A stretch of DNA of 64,000 nt from Streptacidiphilus jiangxiensis (GTDB lineage Bacteria; Actinomycetota; Actinomycetes; Streptomycetales; Streptomycetaceae). The position numbers were made by a program, and so were the translations under genes. Positions 49,865 through 58,652 of this stretch are shown here, one piece after another; the stretch's first letter is position 1, and every line of letters begins with the position of its first letter. The notes under the pieces were generated by a model. That model had not been told where the DNA came from. It did not search any database and saw nothing but the letters and a program-made list of their open reading frames with translations. The stretch spans positions 186,001-250,000 of the forward strand of contig NZ_FOAZ01000015.1 of the NCBI RefSeq assembly GCF_900109465.1, read 5' to 3'.

Positions 49865-50911
49865 TCAAGGCTGGCGGACCTGCTCGTCCCATGGTTTCTC
49901 CCCCGTACGCGCAACGCCGTGGGGGATCGTTGGCCCTCCCGGTCCACCCGTCTGGATCGTTTCGGAAGGCGCTGCGATCCGGCGGCGGTGGACCAGATCC
50001 TCCGCAGCCTCCGTCCACTGCGCGTGCTCGAAACGGAACCCCGCCTCGCGCAGGCGGCCGGGCACCACCCGGCGGCTCTTCAGCAGCAGCTCGGTGTCGG
50101 TGCGCAGCGCGAACGCGCCGAGCTCGGCCATCCAGCGGGTGGCCGGCAGGCCGACCGGCACGGACCAGCGCCGCCGCAGGGCCCGCATGAACTCCCGCTG
50201 CGGCAGCGGCTGCGGCGCGGCGAGGTTGACCGGACCGTCGATGTCGTCGTGCTCCGCAAGGAACAGCACGGCCCGCACGAAGTCCACGTCGTGGATCCAC
50301 GAGACGTACTGCCGTCCGCCCGCCACCGGGCCGCCGAGGCCCAGGCGGGCCAGCCACGACAGCACGTCGAAGACGCCGCCGCGGTCGGGGCTCATCACCA
50401 TCGCGGCGCGCAGGGCGACCTTGCGGGTCTGCGGGGTGGCGGCCAGCTCCTGTTCGCGTTCCCAGTTCCGAGCGATGCGGACGCTGTACTCCCAGTAGCC
50501 CGGCACGTCCGGCTCGGTGCCGCCGATCAGGCCCGTCGCCTCGTCGTTCGGGGCGTCGAACCGGTGGGCGTAGACCGTGGCCGTGCTCATCTGCATCCAG
50601 ACGCGCGGCGGGCGCCCGGCCTTCGCGATCGCCTCGCCGACCACGCGCGCGGACTCGACTCGGGAGTCCATCATCTGCTGGAGGTTGGCTTCCGTGTAGC
50701 GGCAGCTGACGCTGCGGCCGGCGAGGTTCACCACGAGGTCCGCCCCGTCGACGGCCTCCGCCCACGGGCCGAGGGTGCGGCCGTCCCAGGCGAGCTGCCG
50801 CTCCCGGGTCGGTGTGCGGGTGAGCACGACCACCTCGTGGCCCGCGGCCGTCAGGGCCCGGTCCAGGATCGCGCCGACCTGCCCGGTCCCGCCGGGAAGT
50901 ACCACCTTCAT
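49865..50911 (-). CDS. TIGR01777 (SulA/YfcH-like) NAD-dependent epimerase
   Basis: A 348-residue protein. MKVVLPGGTGQVGAILDRAL is a Rossmann start (GGTGxxG). LVVNLAGRSVSCRYTEANLQQMMDSRVES, in parts, is the TIGR01777 hallmark. QYVSWIHDVDFVRAVLFLAEH and the C-terminal DUF1731 block VPVGLPATRWMAELGAFALRTDTELLLKSRRVVPGRL, in parts, complete it. The function of the family is unsettled. About 55 extra residues trail the usual end. A 14-bp perfect palindrome lies 26 bases upstream of the start. Confidence 0.85.
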   Translation of the reverse strand: MKVVLPGGTGQVGAILDRALTAAGHEVVVLTRTPTRERQLAWDGRTLGPWAEAVDGADLVVNLAGRSVSCRYTEANLQQMMDSRVESARVVGEAIAKAGRPPRVWMQMSTATVYAHRFDAPNDEATGLIGGTEPDVPGYWEYSVRIARNWEREQELAATPQTRKVALRAAMVMSPDRGGVFDVLSWLARLGLGGPVAGGRQYVSWIHDVDFVRAVLFLAEHDDIDGPVNLAAPQPLPQREFMRALRRRWSVPVGLPATRWMAELGAFALRTDTELLLKSRRVVPGRLREAGFRFEHAQWTEAAEDLVHRRRIAAPSETIQTGGPGGPTIPHGVARTGEKPWDEQVRQP

Positions 50912-50936
50912 TGCGCCCGCCCCCTTGTGCACGGTA

Positions 50937-50950
50937 TTGAACGCGTTCAA
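50937..50950. promoter_or_regulatory. Perfect palindromic operator before the TIGR01777 gene
   Basis: TTGAACGCGTTCAA is a perfect 14-bp palindrome, with a further AAAGCGTTC half-site beside it. It sits in the expected promoter of the gene. The regulator is not evident nearby. Confidence 0.55.
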
Positions 50951-50977
50951 AAAGCGTTCGGGTTCACCATACGCGCA

Positions 50978-51004
50978 GGCCCCGCCGTCGACGACGGCGG
51001 GGCC
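50978..51004 (-). terminator. Hairpin ending the glycerol operon
   Basis: Perfect 12-bp arms GGCCCCGCCGTC and GACGGCGGGGCC with loop GAC, 39 bases beyond the glpD stop. Confidence 0.8.
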
Positions 51005-51042
51005 AGGGGAAAAGCGGAACCAGGGGAAAAGCGGAAGGACGG

Positions 51043-52629
51043 TCAGGCCTGCGGGAGGCGGGTTGCCAGGAAGGCGTCGATCTCGGCGCGGACCTCGGGG
51101 GTGTCCAGGCCGCGGACCGTGCTCGTGGTGCGGCGGCGCAGCACGTCGTCGGCGGTGGCGGCCCACTCGTGGTCGACGGCGTACGCGACCTGCGCCCACA
51201 CGTCCGGTCCGTCCGGGTGGATCCGGCGGCCGAGCGAGGGGTCATCGTCGATCATGCGGGCCAGGTCGAAGGAGAGCGTGCCGTAGTGGGTGGCCAGGTG
51301 ACGGGCGACCAGCGGGTCCATCCGGGCGCCGGGCTCGCGGTCGACCAGCAGGCGGTGGGCGACGGCGTTCGGGCTGGCGACGCCCGGCAGCGGGACGGTG
51401 CGCGGGATGGTCGACATGTCTTCCGCGAGGCCCGTGCCGGGGACGTGCGCGAGCTTGTCGAGCACCACGCGGCCGATGTGACGGTAGGTCGTCCACTTGC
51501 CGCCCGCCACCGACAGCATGCCGCCGCGGCCCTCGGTGACGACGGTCTCCCGCTTGGCGGCGGCCGTCTGGCCCGGGCCACCGGGCAGGACGCGCAGGCC
51601 GGCGAAGGAGTAGGTGATCAGGTCCCGGTCCAGGTGCTCGTCGCGGATCGCGTGCGCGGCCTCGCCGAGGATCTGGTCGACGTCGGCCTGGGTGGCGCGC
51701 ACGTCGGCCGGGTCGCCGGTGTACTCCTCGTCCGTCGTGCCGAGCAGGACGTGGTCCTCCCACGGGATGGCGAAGGAGACGCGGTACTTGTCGATCGGGA
51801 TGGTCAGCGCCGCGTTCCAGGGCGCCTTGCGCCTGAGCACCACGTGCGCGCCCTTGGACAGGCGGATGCTGGGCGCGGCGTTCGCGTCCTCCATCGCGCG
51901 CAGGTGGTCCACCCACGGGCCGGTGGCGTTCAGCACCAGCCGCGCGTCGACGCCGAACTCCTCGCCCGTCAGCCGGTCGCGCACCTCGGCGCCGGTGACC
52001 CGGCCCCCGGTGAAGCGCAGGCCCTTGACCTCGGCGTGGTTGAGCACGACCGCGCCGGAGTCGACGGCGGCGCGGACCGTCATCACGGCCACGCGGGAGT
52101 CGTTCATCTGGTGGTCGCCGTAGACGGCGACGGACCGCAGGCCCTCGGTCTTCAGCGCCGGGACGGCCTGGCCGGCGCGGGCGGCGGTGGCCACGTGGCC
52201 CATGCCGTCGCGGAACGCGGACAGCGCGGAGTAGAGGAAGACGCCCGCGCCGAGCTTCGGCGCGGAGTGCGGGCCGCCCTTGTAGACCGGCACGAAGAAG
52301 GTGAGCGGGTTGACCAGGTGCGGCGCGACGTCGGTGGACAGCGCCCGGCGCTCCTTGTGGTTCTCCGCGACCAGCTTCACCGCGCCGGTCTGCAGGTAGC
52401 GCAGACCGCCGTGGACGAGCTTGGACGAGGCGCTGGAGGTGGCCCCGGCGAAGTCGCCGGCGTCGACCATCGCGACCCGCAGGCCGGACTGCGCCGCCGT
52501 CCAGGCGACGGCCGTGCCCAGGATGCCACCGCCGATGATCAGCAGGTCGTAGGTGGCGCTGCTGAGCAGCTCCCGCGTCTGCGCGCGGTCGGCCGTGCGG
52601 TTGGCCCCAAGGGTCGGCATGGTGTGCAT
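51043..52629 (-). CDS. glpD: Aerobic glycerol-3-phosphate dehydrogenase
   Basis: A 528-residue flavoprotein. The FAD-binding motif is YDLLIIGGGILGTAVAWTAA; SSASSKLVHGGLRYLQTG and TDEEYTGDPADVRATQADVD are, in parts, GlpD-specific. GGKWTTYRHIGRVV lies near the FAD site in the last third, and a C-terminal helical DAO_C domain ends it. It oxidises glycerol 3-phosphate to DHAP at the membrane. It is the last gene of glpF-glpK-glpD, transcribed leftward, and is the streptomycete gylB position. A hairpin separates it from glpK. Confidence 0.93.
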   Translation of the reverse strand: MHTMPTLGANRTADRAQTRELLSSATYDLLIIGGGILGTAVAWTAAQSGLRVAMVDAGDFAGATSSASSKLVHGGLRYLQTGAVKLVAENHKERRALSTDVAPHLVNPLTFFVPVYKGGPHSAPKLGAGVFLYSALSAFRDGMGHVATAARAGQAVPALKTEGLRSVAVYGDHQMNDSRVAVMTVRAAVDSGAVVLNHAEVKGLRFTGGRVTGAEVRDRLTGEEFGVDARLVLNATGPWVDHLRAMEDANAAPSIRLSKGAHVVLRRKAPWNAALTIPIDKYRVSFAIPWEDHVLLGTTDEEYTGDPADVRATQADVDQILGEAAHAIRDEHLDRDLITYSFAGLRVLPGGPGQTAAAKRETVVTEGRGGMLSVAGGKWTTYRHIGRVVLDKLAHVPGTGLAEDMSTIPRTVPLPGVASPNAVAHRLLVDREPGARMDPLVARHLATHYGTLSFDLARMIDDDPSLGRRIHPDGPDVWAQVAYAVDHEWAATADDVLRRRTTSTVRGLDTPEVRAEIDAFLATRLPQA

Positions 52630-52667
52630 GTGGGAAGTTCCCTCGAATTCCTGAAGGTCGTGCCGGT

Positions 52668-52710
52668 GGCGCGGCGGAGCCCCTCCCCCCGAGAGGGGCC
52701 GCGCCGCGCC
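52668..52710 (-). other. Intercistronic hairpin between glpK and glpD
   Basis: GGCGCGGC pairs with GCCGCGCC and GCCCCTC with GAGGGGC around a small loop. Inside an operon such a structure can protect the upstream mRNA or attenuate glpD. Confidence 0.5.
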
Positions 52711-52737
52711 GGTGGTCCTGCGGTGGGCGTCGGGACG

Positions 52738-54267
52738 TCAGTGGCCCGACGGCTGGTCCTCCTCGATCCAGCCCATGGTCCGCTCGACGGCCTTGAGCCA
52801 GTTCTTGTACTCGCGCTCGCGCGTCGCCTCGTCCATCCGCGGGGTCCACTCCGCGGCGCGGTGCCAGTTGGCGCGCAGGGTGTCGAGGTCGGGCCAGAAG
52901 CCGACGGCGAGGCCGGCCGCGTAGGCGGCGCCCAGCGCGGTGGTCTCGGCGACGTACGGGCGCTCGACCGGGACGTCGAGCACGTCCGCGATGTTCTGCA
53001 TGAGCAGGTTGTTGCTGGTCATGCCGCCGTCGACCTTGAGCGCGGAGAGCGTGACGCCGGAGTCCTTCTCCATCGCGTCGACGACCTCGCGGGTCTGCCA
53101 GGCGGTGGCCTCCAGCACGGCGCGGGCCAGGTGACCCTTGGTCACGTAGCGGGTCAGGCCGGTGATCACGCCACGGGCGTCCGAGCGCCAGTACGGCGCG
53201 AACAGGCCGGAGAAGGCCGGGACGATGTAGGCGCCGCCGTTGTCCTCCACCGTCGAGGCCAGCGTCTCGATCTCGGCGGCGGTGGAGATGATGCCGAGCT
53301 GGTCGCGCAGCCACTGCACCAGCGAGCCGGTGACGGCGATGGAGCCCTCCAGCGCGTACACCGGGGCCTGGTCACCGATCCGGTAGCCGACCGTGGTCAG
53401 CAGGCCGTGGTAGGAGTTGACGATCTTCTCGCCGGTGTTGAGCAGCAGGAAGGTGCCGGTGCCGTAGGTGGACTTGGCCTCGCCGATGTCGAAGCAGGTC
53501 TGTCCGAACAGCGCCGCCTGCTGGTCGCCCAGTGCGGAGGCGACGGGCACGCCCGCCAGCTCGCCGACGGCCTCGCCGTAGATCTCGGCGGAGGAGCGGA
53601 TCTCCGGCAGGACGGACAGCGGCACGTCCATGGACTGCGCGATCGACTCGTCCCACTGGAGCGTGTGCAGGTTCATCAGCATGGTGCGGGACGCGTTGGT
53701 CACGTCGGTGACGTGCTTGCCGCCGTCGACGCCACCGGTCAGGTTCCAGATGACCCAGGTGTCCATGGTGCCGAAGAGGATCTCGCCGCGCTCGGCGCGC
53801 TCGCGCAGGCCCTCGACGTTGTCCAGCAGCCAGCGGATCTTGGGGCCGGCGAAGTAGCTCGCGAGCGGGAGCCCGGTCTCGCGGCGGAAGCGGTCCTGGC
53901 CGACGTTGCGGCCGAGCTCCTTGCAGAGCTCCTCGGTGCGGGTGTCCTGCCACACCAGGGCGTTGTGGACCGGCTTGCCGGTGTTCTTGTCCCACAGGAC
54001 GGTGGTCTCGCGCTGGTTGGTGATGCCGATGGCGCGGATGTCGTCACGGGTGAGCCCGGCCTTGGCCAGCGCGCCGGAGACGACGGACTGGACCCGGGTC
54101 CAGATCTCCTCGGCGTCGTGCTCCACCCAGCCGGGCTGGGGGAAGATCTGGCTGTGCTCCTGCTGGTCGACCGCGACGATCCGGCCGTCGGCACCGAAGA
54201 CGATGCAGCGGCTGGAGGTCGTTCCCTGGTCGATGGCCGCGATGTACTGGCCGTTGCTGGTGGTCAT
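52738..54267 (-). CDS. glpK: Glycerol kinase
   Basis: A 509-residue FGGY-family kinase. [14 protein letters not shown] binds ATP phosphate; [30 protein letters not shown], in parts, is the glycerol kinase N-terminal signature. [13 protein letters not shown] and [19 protein letters not shown], in parts, are FGGY signatures. It makes glycerol 3-phosphate from glycerol taken up by GlpF. ATG 54267 has GAGGAC upstream. The 104-base gap before it contains AGAAGCCTGGC twice, 20 bases apart. Confidence 0.95.
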   Translation of the reverse strand: MTTSNGQYIAAIDQGTTSSRCIVFGADGRIVAVDQQEHSQIFPQPGWVEHDAEEIWTRVQSVVSGALAKAGLTRDDIRAIGITNQRETTVLWDKNTGKPVHNALVWQDTRTEELCKELGRNVGQDRFRRETGLPLASYFAGPKIRWLLDNVEGLRERAERGEILFGTMDTWVIWNLTGGVDGGKHVTDVTNASRTMLMNLHTLQWDESIAQSMDVPLSVLPEIRSSAEIYGEAVGELAGVPVASALGDQQAALFGQTCFDIGEAKSTYGTGTFLLLNTGEKIVNSYHGLLTTVGYRIGDQAPVYALEGSIAVTGSLVQWLRDQLGIISTAAEIETLASTVEDNGGAYIVPAFSGLFAPYWRSDARGVITGLTRYVTKGHLARAVLEATAWQTREVVDAMEKDSGVTLSALKVDGGMTSNNLLMQNIADVLDVPVERPYVAETTALGAAYAAGLAVGFWPDLDTLRANWHRAAEWTPRMDEATREREYKNWLKAVERTMGWIEEDQPSGH

Positions 54268-54371
54268 GGCGTCCTCGTTGACGAGTGGCGGGCAGGTGCG
54301 GGGGTGGTGCCTCGGGAGAAGCCTGGCGTACTGCGCAGAAGCCTGGCTTACGCGATGCCTTGTGCGGTGTG

Positions 54372-55085
54372 TTACGCGAAGGCCGCGTTGTAGAGGCCGC
54401 CGGCGATCAGGGCGCCGATGACCGGGCCGACGACCGGGATCCAGGCGTAGCTCCAGTCGGAGCCGCCCTTCTTCGGGATCGGCAGCAGCGAGTGGACCAG
54501 GCGCGGCGCCAGGTCGCGGAACGGGTTGATGGCGTAGCCGGTCGGGCCGCCGAGCGACAGGCCGATGCCGACGACCGTCAGCGAGGTGATCAGGATGCCC
54601 AGGCCGGACAGGCCGAGCTCCTTGTTGAGGCCCTGGGTGAGGATCAGCAGGCAGAGCACGGCGGTGCCGATGGCCTCGGTGACGATGTTCTGGATCGGGT
54701 TCCGGATCTCGGGGCCGGTCGCGAAGATGCCGAGGGTGGGCTCGTCGTTCTCGTTGAACTGGCCGAGGTAGGTGAGCCAGACCAGGAACGCGCCGATCGC
54801 CGCGCCGACGAACTGGCCGGCCAGGTAGAGCGGGACGTGGCTCCAGTCGCCGGTCTTGACCGCGATGGCGATGGTGACGGCCGGGTTGAGGTGGGCGCCG
54901 GACAGCGTGCTGGACGTGTAGGCGGCCACCAGCACGGCGAAGCCCCAGCCGAAGGTGATGGCCAGCCAGCCCGCGCCCTCCGCCTTGGACCGCTTCAGGG
55001 TGACAGCGGCGCAGACCCCACCGCCGAGCAGGATGAGGACGGCGGTACCGATCAGTTCGCCGAAGAAGATGTGGCTGTCGGACAC
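54372..55085 (-). CDS. glpF: Glycerol uptake facilitator (MIP family)
   Basis: A 237-residue six-helix protein from GTG 55085. The first NPA box is [11 protein letters not shown]. The second reads [13 protein letters not shown], where NPA has become NPF, while the Arg-Asp of glyceroporins is kept. The Asp supports glycerol transport. It is the first gene of the operon (the gylC position), 34-46 bases downstream of a GylR-type palindrome on the minus strand. Confidence 0.92.
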   Translation of the reverse strand: MSDSHIFFGELIGTAVLILLGGGVCAAVTLKRSKAEGAGWLAITFGWGFAVLVAAYTSSTLSGAHLNPAVTIAIAVKTGDWSHVPLYLAGQFVGAAIGAFLVWLTYLGQFNENDEPTLGIFATGPEIRNPIQNIVTEAIGTAVLCLLILTQGLNKELGLSGLGILITSLTVVGIGLSLGGPTGYAINPFRDLAPRLVHSLLPIPKKGGSDWSYAWIPVVGPVIGALIAGGLYNAAFA

Positions 55086-55118
55086 AGCGGCTCCCAGGGT
55101 GCGTATTGCGGCTCGCGT

Positions 55119-55131
55119 TCGACAATGTCGA
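55119..55131. promoter_or_regulatory. GylR-type operator before glpF
   Basis: TCGACA-A-TGTCGA is a perfect palindrome inside GTTCGACAATGTCGAC. A near-identical site precedes the IclR gene. Confidence 0.7.
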
Positions 55132-55299
55132 CCGCTGTGCGAAAACTACGTGGGTGTAAGGCGTGCGTCAAGGCTGCGATCACGCCTGCACCGAGCCAGG
55201 CAAAAGGTGTGAACCGGCGCACGCGAACACGCCGAACGGCCCACGCCGGTCGTTCCGGCTGCGGGCTGGGGAGTTGGGGGGAGCGGGGGAGCGGAAGGG

Positions 55300-56082
55300 C
55301 TAGAAGCGGGGCGCGCCCAGGTCCCGGGAGATGGCGCGGGCCGCCTCGCGGACGGAGACGACCAGGTCGGGCCGGACCGGGCCGATCCTGCCGTCCGGGC
55401 CCGTCGTGCAGACCCGCTCGACCGGCCCGTTCAACGCGACCGCGCCCACGGGGTTGCGCCGCCGGTCCTGGATCAGCGCGCCGATGGAGGCCACCCCGGC
55501 CCAGGTCTCCTCGACCGCCGCGGCCCAGCCGCGCTCGCGGATCGCCGCGGCCTCGGCGTCGATCACGTCCAGGTCGGTGACCGTGTGGGCGGTGAACGCC
55601 TCCCGCTCGCTCTCGACCAGCTCGGCGCGGGCCACCGGGTCGAACGCGGTCAGCACCTTGCCGAGCGCGGTGCTGTGCAGTGGCTGCATGCTGCCGACCT
55701 CCAGCACCTGCCGGGTGTCGTCCGGTCGGAACACGTGGTGCACGATCAGCACCCCCCGCTGGTGCAGCACGCCCAGATAGACGGTCTCCCCGCTGGCCCG
55801 GGCCAGGTCGTCCGCCCACACCAGCGCGCGGGCGCGCAGCTCGTGCACGTCGAGGTAGCTCTGTCCCAGACGCAGCAGCTCGGCGCCGAGCTGGTACTTG
55901 CCGGAGTCCGGGTCCTGCTCGACGAAGCCCTCCTGTTGCAGGGTGCGCAGGATCCCGTGCGCGGTCCCCTTGGCCAGGCCGAGCGCGTTCGCCACGTCCG
56001 AGAGACCGAGCCGCCGCTCACCGCCGGCGAGCAGCCGCAGGATCGCTGCCGCGCGCTCCAGCGACTGGATCGACCCGGCCAT
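55300..56082 (-). CDS. gylR: IclR-family regulator of the glycerol operon (GylR)
   Basis: A 260-residue IclR protein. The wHTH is IQSLERAAAILRLLAGGERRLGLSDVANALGLAKGTAHGILRTLQQEGFV, in parts. The effector domain has LHSTALGKVLTA and GVASIGALIQDRRRNPVGAVALNGP, in parts. In Streptomyces, GylR represses gylCAB and is relieved by glycerol 3-phosphate. ATG 56082 has GGAGG 7 bases upstream. It lies 214 bases upstream of glpF on the same strand, and both promoters carry the same palindrome. Confidence 0.9.
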   Translation of the reverse strand: MAGSIQSLERAAAILRLLAGGERRLGLSDVANALGLAKGTAHGILRTLQQEGFVEQDPDSGKYQLGAELLRLGQSYLDVHELRARALVWADDLARASGETVYLGVLHQRGVLIVHHVFRPDDTRQVLEVGSMQPLHSTALGKVLTAFDPVARAELVESEREAFTAHTVTDLDVIDAEAAAIRERGWAAAVEETWAGVASIGALIQDRRRNPVGAVALNGPVERVCTTGPDGRIGPVRPDLVVSVREAARAISRDLGAPRF

Positions 56083-56119
56083 CGAGGTACCTCCGCGCAC
56101 TTACTGTTGGGAACATCGT

Positions 56120-56132
56120 TCGACAATGCCGA
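56120..56132. promoter_or_regulatory. GylR-type operator before gylR
   Basis: TCGACA-A-TGCCGA inside GTTCGACAATGCCGAC differs by one base from the glpF site. It implies autoregulation. Confidence 0.65.
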
Positions 56133-56224
56133 CGCTGCTTTGCTTGACACAGAGTCTGCCAGAACTGTCGCCCGTTCCTCGCGCCCATGCGGGCCTGCGC
56201 GGTCGCCCGTCTAGGATCCCCGGC

Positions 56225-56734
56225 ATGGCTACCCCTGAGTTCGTCTCCGAATTGCGTGCACTCGTCGGCACCCGTCCGCTCTGGCTCAGCTGTGCGATCG
56301 CGGTGGTGCTGGATGCCGACGGCAGCCGGGTGCTGCTGGGGCGTCGCGCGGACAACGGCCAGTGGGCTCTGGTCGGCGGCATCATCGACCCGGGCGAGCA
56401 GCCGGCCGACGCGGTGGTGCGGGAGTGCTTCGAGGAGACGGGCGTGGTCGCGGAGCCGGAGGCCCTCACCTCCGTCACGGTGTCCGGTCCTGTCGTCTAC
56501 CCCAACGGCGACCGGACGCAGTACCTGGAACTGACCTTCCGCTGCCGTGCGGTGGGCGGCGAGGCGCGGGTCAACGACGACGAGTCGACCGAGGTGCGCT
56601 GGTTCGGCCTGCGGGACCTCCCTGACCTGGACGAGGCGAACCGCCGCCGCCTCGCCCTCGCGCTCGACCCGCAGGCCGTCACCGCCTACGACTTCTCGGG
56701 GCTCGCGTCCGTCCTCGGCGACGGCGCGAGGTGA
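56225..56734 (+). CDS. NUDIX hydrolase
   Basis: A 169-residue protein. The Nudix box is GGIIDPGEQPADAVVRECFEETGV, in parts, with all metal-binding Glu residues (RECFEE). CAIAVVLDADGSRVLLGRRADNGQWALVGG, in parts, precedes it. It would hydrolyse a nucleoside diphosphate linked to another group; the substrate is unknown. ATG 56225 lies 143 bases from gylR, divergent. It converges with mmuM, 16 bases away. Confidence 0.9.
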   Translation: MATPEFVSELRALVGTRPLWLSCAIAVVLDADGSRVLLGRRADNGQWALVGGIIDPGEQPADAVVRECFEETGVVAEPEALTSVTVSGPVVYPNGDRTQYLELTFRCRAVGGEARVNDDESTEVRWFGLRDLPDLDEANRRRLALALDPQAVTAYDFSGLASVLGDGAR

Positions 56735-56750
56735 CCACCGGGTCCCGGGC

Positions 56751-57650
56751 TCAGTGCAACTCCTTGGCCAGCGCGGCGATCTGATCGGCGCCGACGCGGC
56801 AGCAGCCGCCGAGGAGGAGGGCGCCGGAGGCGAGCCAGGTGGAGACCCGGTCGGGGGAGAAGGTGGCCGGTCCGGTCCAGGCGCGGGCCGTGGCGTCCCA
56901 GCCCTCGCCGCTGTTGGGGTAGACGACGACCGGCTTGCCGGTGGTCTCCGCCGCCAGGGCGACGGCGTCGGCCGCCTCCTCCGGGGCGAGGCAGTTGACG
57001 CCGACCGCGATGACCTGGGCGTTGTCGCGGGCGAGCGCGAACGCCTCCGCGAGCGGCTGGCCGGCTCGCGTGCGGCCCTCGGCCGCGCTGTAGGAGAGCC
57101 AGACGGGCACGTCGAGGCCGGCCACCGCGTCCAGGACGGCCGCCGCCTCGTCGACGTCGGGGATGGTCTCGACGGCGAGCACGTCCGGCGCGGCCGAGGC
57201 GAGGACCTCCGCGCGCGGCGCGTGGAACGCACGCAGCTGGGCGTGGGTGAGGCCGTAGCGGCCCACGTACTCGGAGCCGTCGGCCAGGACCGCGCCGTAG
57301 GGGCCGACGGAGGCGGCCACCCAGCGCTCGGGAGCGCTGCCGGATGCCTCACGCGCGAGGGTGACGCTGCGCCGCAGCAGCTCCTCCGCCTCCGCGCGGT
57401 CGACGCCGACCCGGGCGAAGCCCTCGAAACTGGCCTGGTAGCTCGCGGTGATCGCGACCTGCGCGCCCGCCGCGTAGTAGCGGCGGTGCACCGCGGCGAC
57501 CGCGTCGGGCGCGTCGCGCAGCAGGCGCGCCGACCACAGGGCGTCGGAGAGGTCGTGCCCGTCGGCCGCGAGCTCGTTGGACATGCCGCCGTCCAGCACC
57601 ACCGGCCCCTCGGCGAGAGCGGCGGCGAGCGGGATCCGAGGGGACGTCAC
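56751..57650 (-). CDS. mmuM: Homocysteine S-methyltransferase
   Basis: A 299-residue TIM-barrel enzyme. The zinc-binding cysteines are in AVGVNCLAPEE and LLLGGCCRVGADQI. VVLDGGMSNELAADGHDL and SYQASFEGFARVGVD are other family motifs. It moves a methyl group from S-methylmethionine (or SAM) to homocysteine to make methionine. A hairpin upstream separates it from the SDR gene. ATG 57650 has GGAGG upstream. Confidence 0.9.
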   Translation of the reverse strand: MTSPRIPLAAALAEGPVVLDGGMSNELAADGHDLSDALWSARLLRDAPDAVAAVHRRYYAAGAQVAITASYQASFEGFARVGVDRAEAEELLRRSVTLAREASGSAPERWVAASVGPYGAVLADGSEYVGRYGLTHAQLRAFHAPRAEVLASAAPDVLAVETIPDVDEAAAVLDAVAGLDVPVWLSYSAAEGRTRAGQPLAEAFALARDNAQVIAVGVNCLAPEEAADAVALAAETTGKPVVVYPNSGEGWDATARAWTGPATFSPDRVSTWLASGALLLGGCCRVGADQIAALAKELH

Positions 57651-57761
57651 GGGAACCTCCGGGCGGAGCGAAAGGGCTGGTCGGACGGCGCGGGGCGGGC
57701 CTGCCGAAGCTCCGGCGGACCCGCCCCGTCGACGTCGTGCTCACCCTAACCCCGCGCGCCG

Positions 57762-57797
57762 ACGGAGCCCGGGACGCGTCCGCATCCCGGGCTCCGT
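57762..57797 (-). terminator. Hairpin after the SDR gene
   Basis: Perfect 13-bp arms ACGGAGCCCGGGA and TCCCGGGCTCCGT, loop of 10 bases, 22 bases beyond the SDR stop. Confidence 0.8.
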
Positions 57798-57818
57798 CCT
57801 TGCCGCGCGCCTGCGGGG

Positions 57819-58562
57819 TCAGCGCGGCACGTTCAGCCGGGCGCCGCCGTCGACCGGCAGGACGACACCGGTGGTGTAGGTGTTCTCCACCAGGAACGCG
57901 ATCGCGTGTGCGACCTCTTCCGGGCGGCCCGCGCGGCCGACCGCGGTTCCGCTCGCCGCGCCGGCGACGGTCTCCGCGCGGACCTCCTGCGGGACCCAGT
58001 CCCACCACGGCGTCTCGATGACGCCGGGGGAGACCGCGTTGACCCGGCGCGGCGCGAGCTCCGCGGCGAGGACGCGCGAGGCCGTCTCCACGGCCGAGTT
58101 CATCGCGGCCAGGACCACCAGGCCCGCCCCGCTCAGCTGGGAGCTGACCGCGCCGACGAGCGTGACCGACCCGTCCGCCCGCAGGGTGCCCAGCGCGGAC
58201 TGGACACTGAGCAGGTGCGGGATCAGCTTGCCCTCGGCGTGCTCGCGCACCAGGCCGGCCTGCAGGTCGGCGAGTGAGGTGACCCCGCCGTTGCGCGTGA
58301 CGGTGACGACGAGGTGGTCGAACGCCCCGACCTCGGCGAAGAGCGCGTTGAGCTGCGTCAGGTCCGTCGCGTCCACCGCCTTGCCGGTGACCGGCCGGCC
58401 GGCGCCCTTCTCGTCGAGTTCCTTGAGCGCCCGGGCGAGGCGCTCCTCGCTGCGGCCGGCGATGACGACCTCGAACCCCCGGTCCAGCAGCAGGTCCGCC
58501 GTCGCCAGCCCGATCCCCGAGGTGCCGCCGAGGACGACGACGCGCTCCGACGTGTGTGACAT
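57819..58562 (-). CDS. Short-chain dehydrogenase/reductase-like protein, catalytic YxxxK missing
   Basis: A 247-residue SDR fold. VVVLGGTSGIGLATADLLL binds the cofactor (TGxxxGIG-like). Where the catalytic Tyr-x3-Lys should be, the sequence reads SSQLSGAGLVVLAAMNSAVETASRVLA, in parts, with no Tyr or Lys pair. VNAVSPGVIETPWWD and PVDGGARLN follow as usual. It is therefore an atypical SDR, possibly inactive or using another mechanism. GGGGAAG precedes ATG 58562. It diverges from a TetR gene with two operator copies between. Confidence 0.85.
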   Translation of the reverse strand: MSHTSERVVVLGGTSGIGLATADLLLDRGFEVVIAGRSEERLARALKELDEKGAGRPVTGKAVDATDLTQLNALFAEVGAFDHLVVTVTRNGGVTSLADLQAGLVREHAEGKLIPHLLSVQSALGTLRADGSVTLVGAVSSQLSGAGLVVLAAMNSAVETASRVLAAELAPRRVNAVSPGVIETPWWDWVPQEVRAETVAGAASGTAVGRAGRPEEVAHAIAFLVENTYTTGVVLPVDGGARLNVPR

Positions 58563-58597
58563 GTGCTTCCCCACTTCTCGTTGCCCCCGCCTCATTA

Positions 58598-58640
58598 CGA
58601 GACATCGTGCCTCGATTATGTATCGAGACATCGTGTCTTG
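58598..58640. promoter_or_regulatory. Two TetR-type operators between SDR and tetR
   Basis: CGAGACATCGTGCCTCG (58598-58614) and CGAGACATCGTGTCTTG (58624-58640) are 26 bases apart. The second contains the perfect dyad AGACA-TCG-TGTCT. Likely bound by the adjacent TetR protein. Confidence 0.7.
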
Positions 58641-58652
58641 TAAAGTCGGGTC

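Noticed and set aside
51169..54393. A 1074-residue plus-strand frame across glpD and glpK
   Set aside because: It is antisense to two clear enzymes and has only Val/Gly/Arg/Gln-rich sequence.
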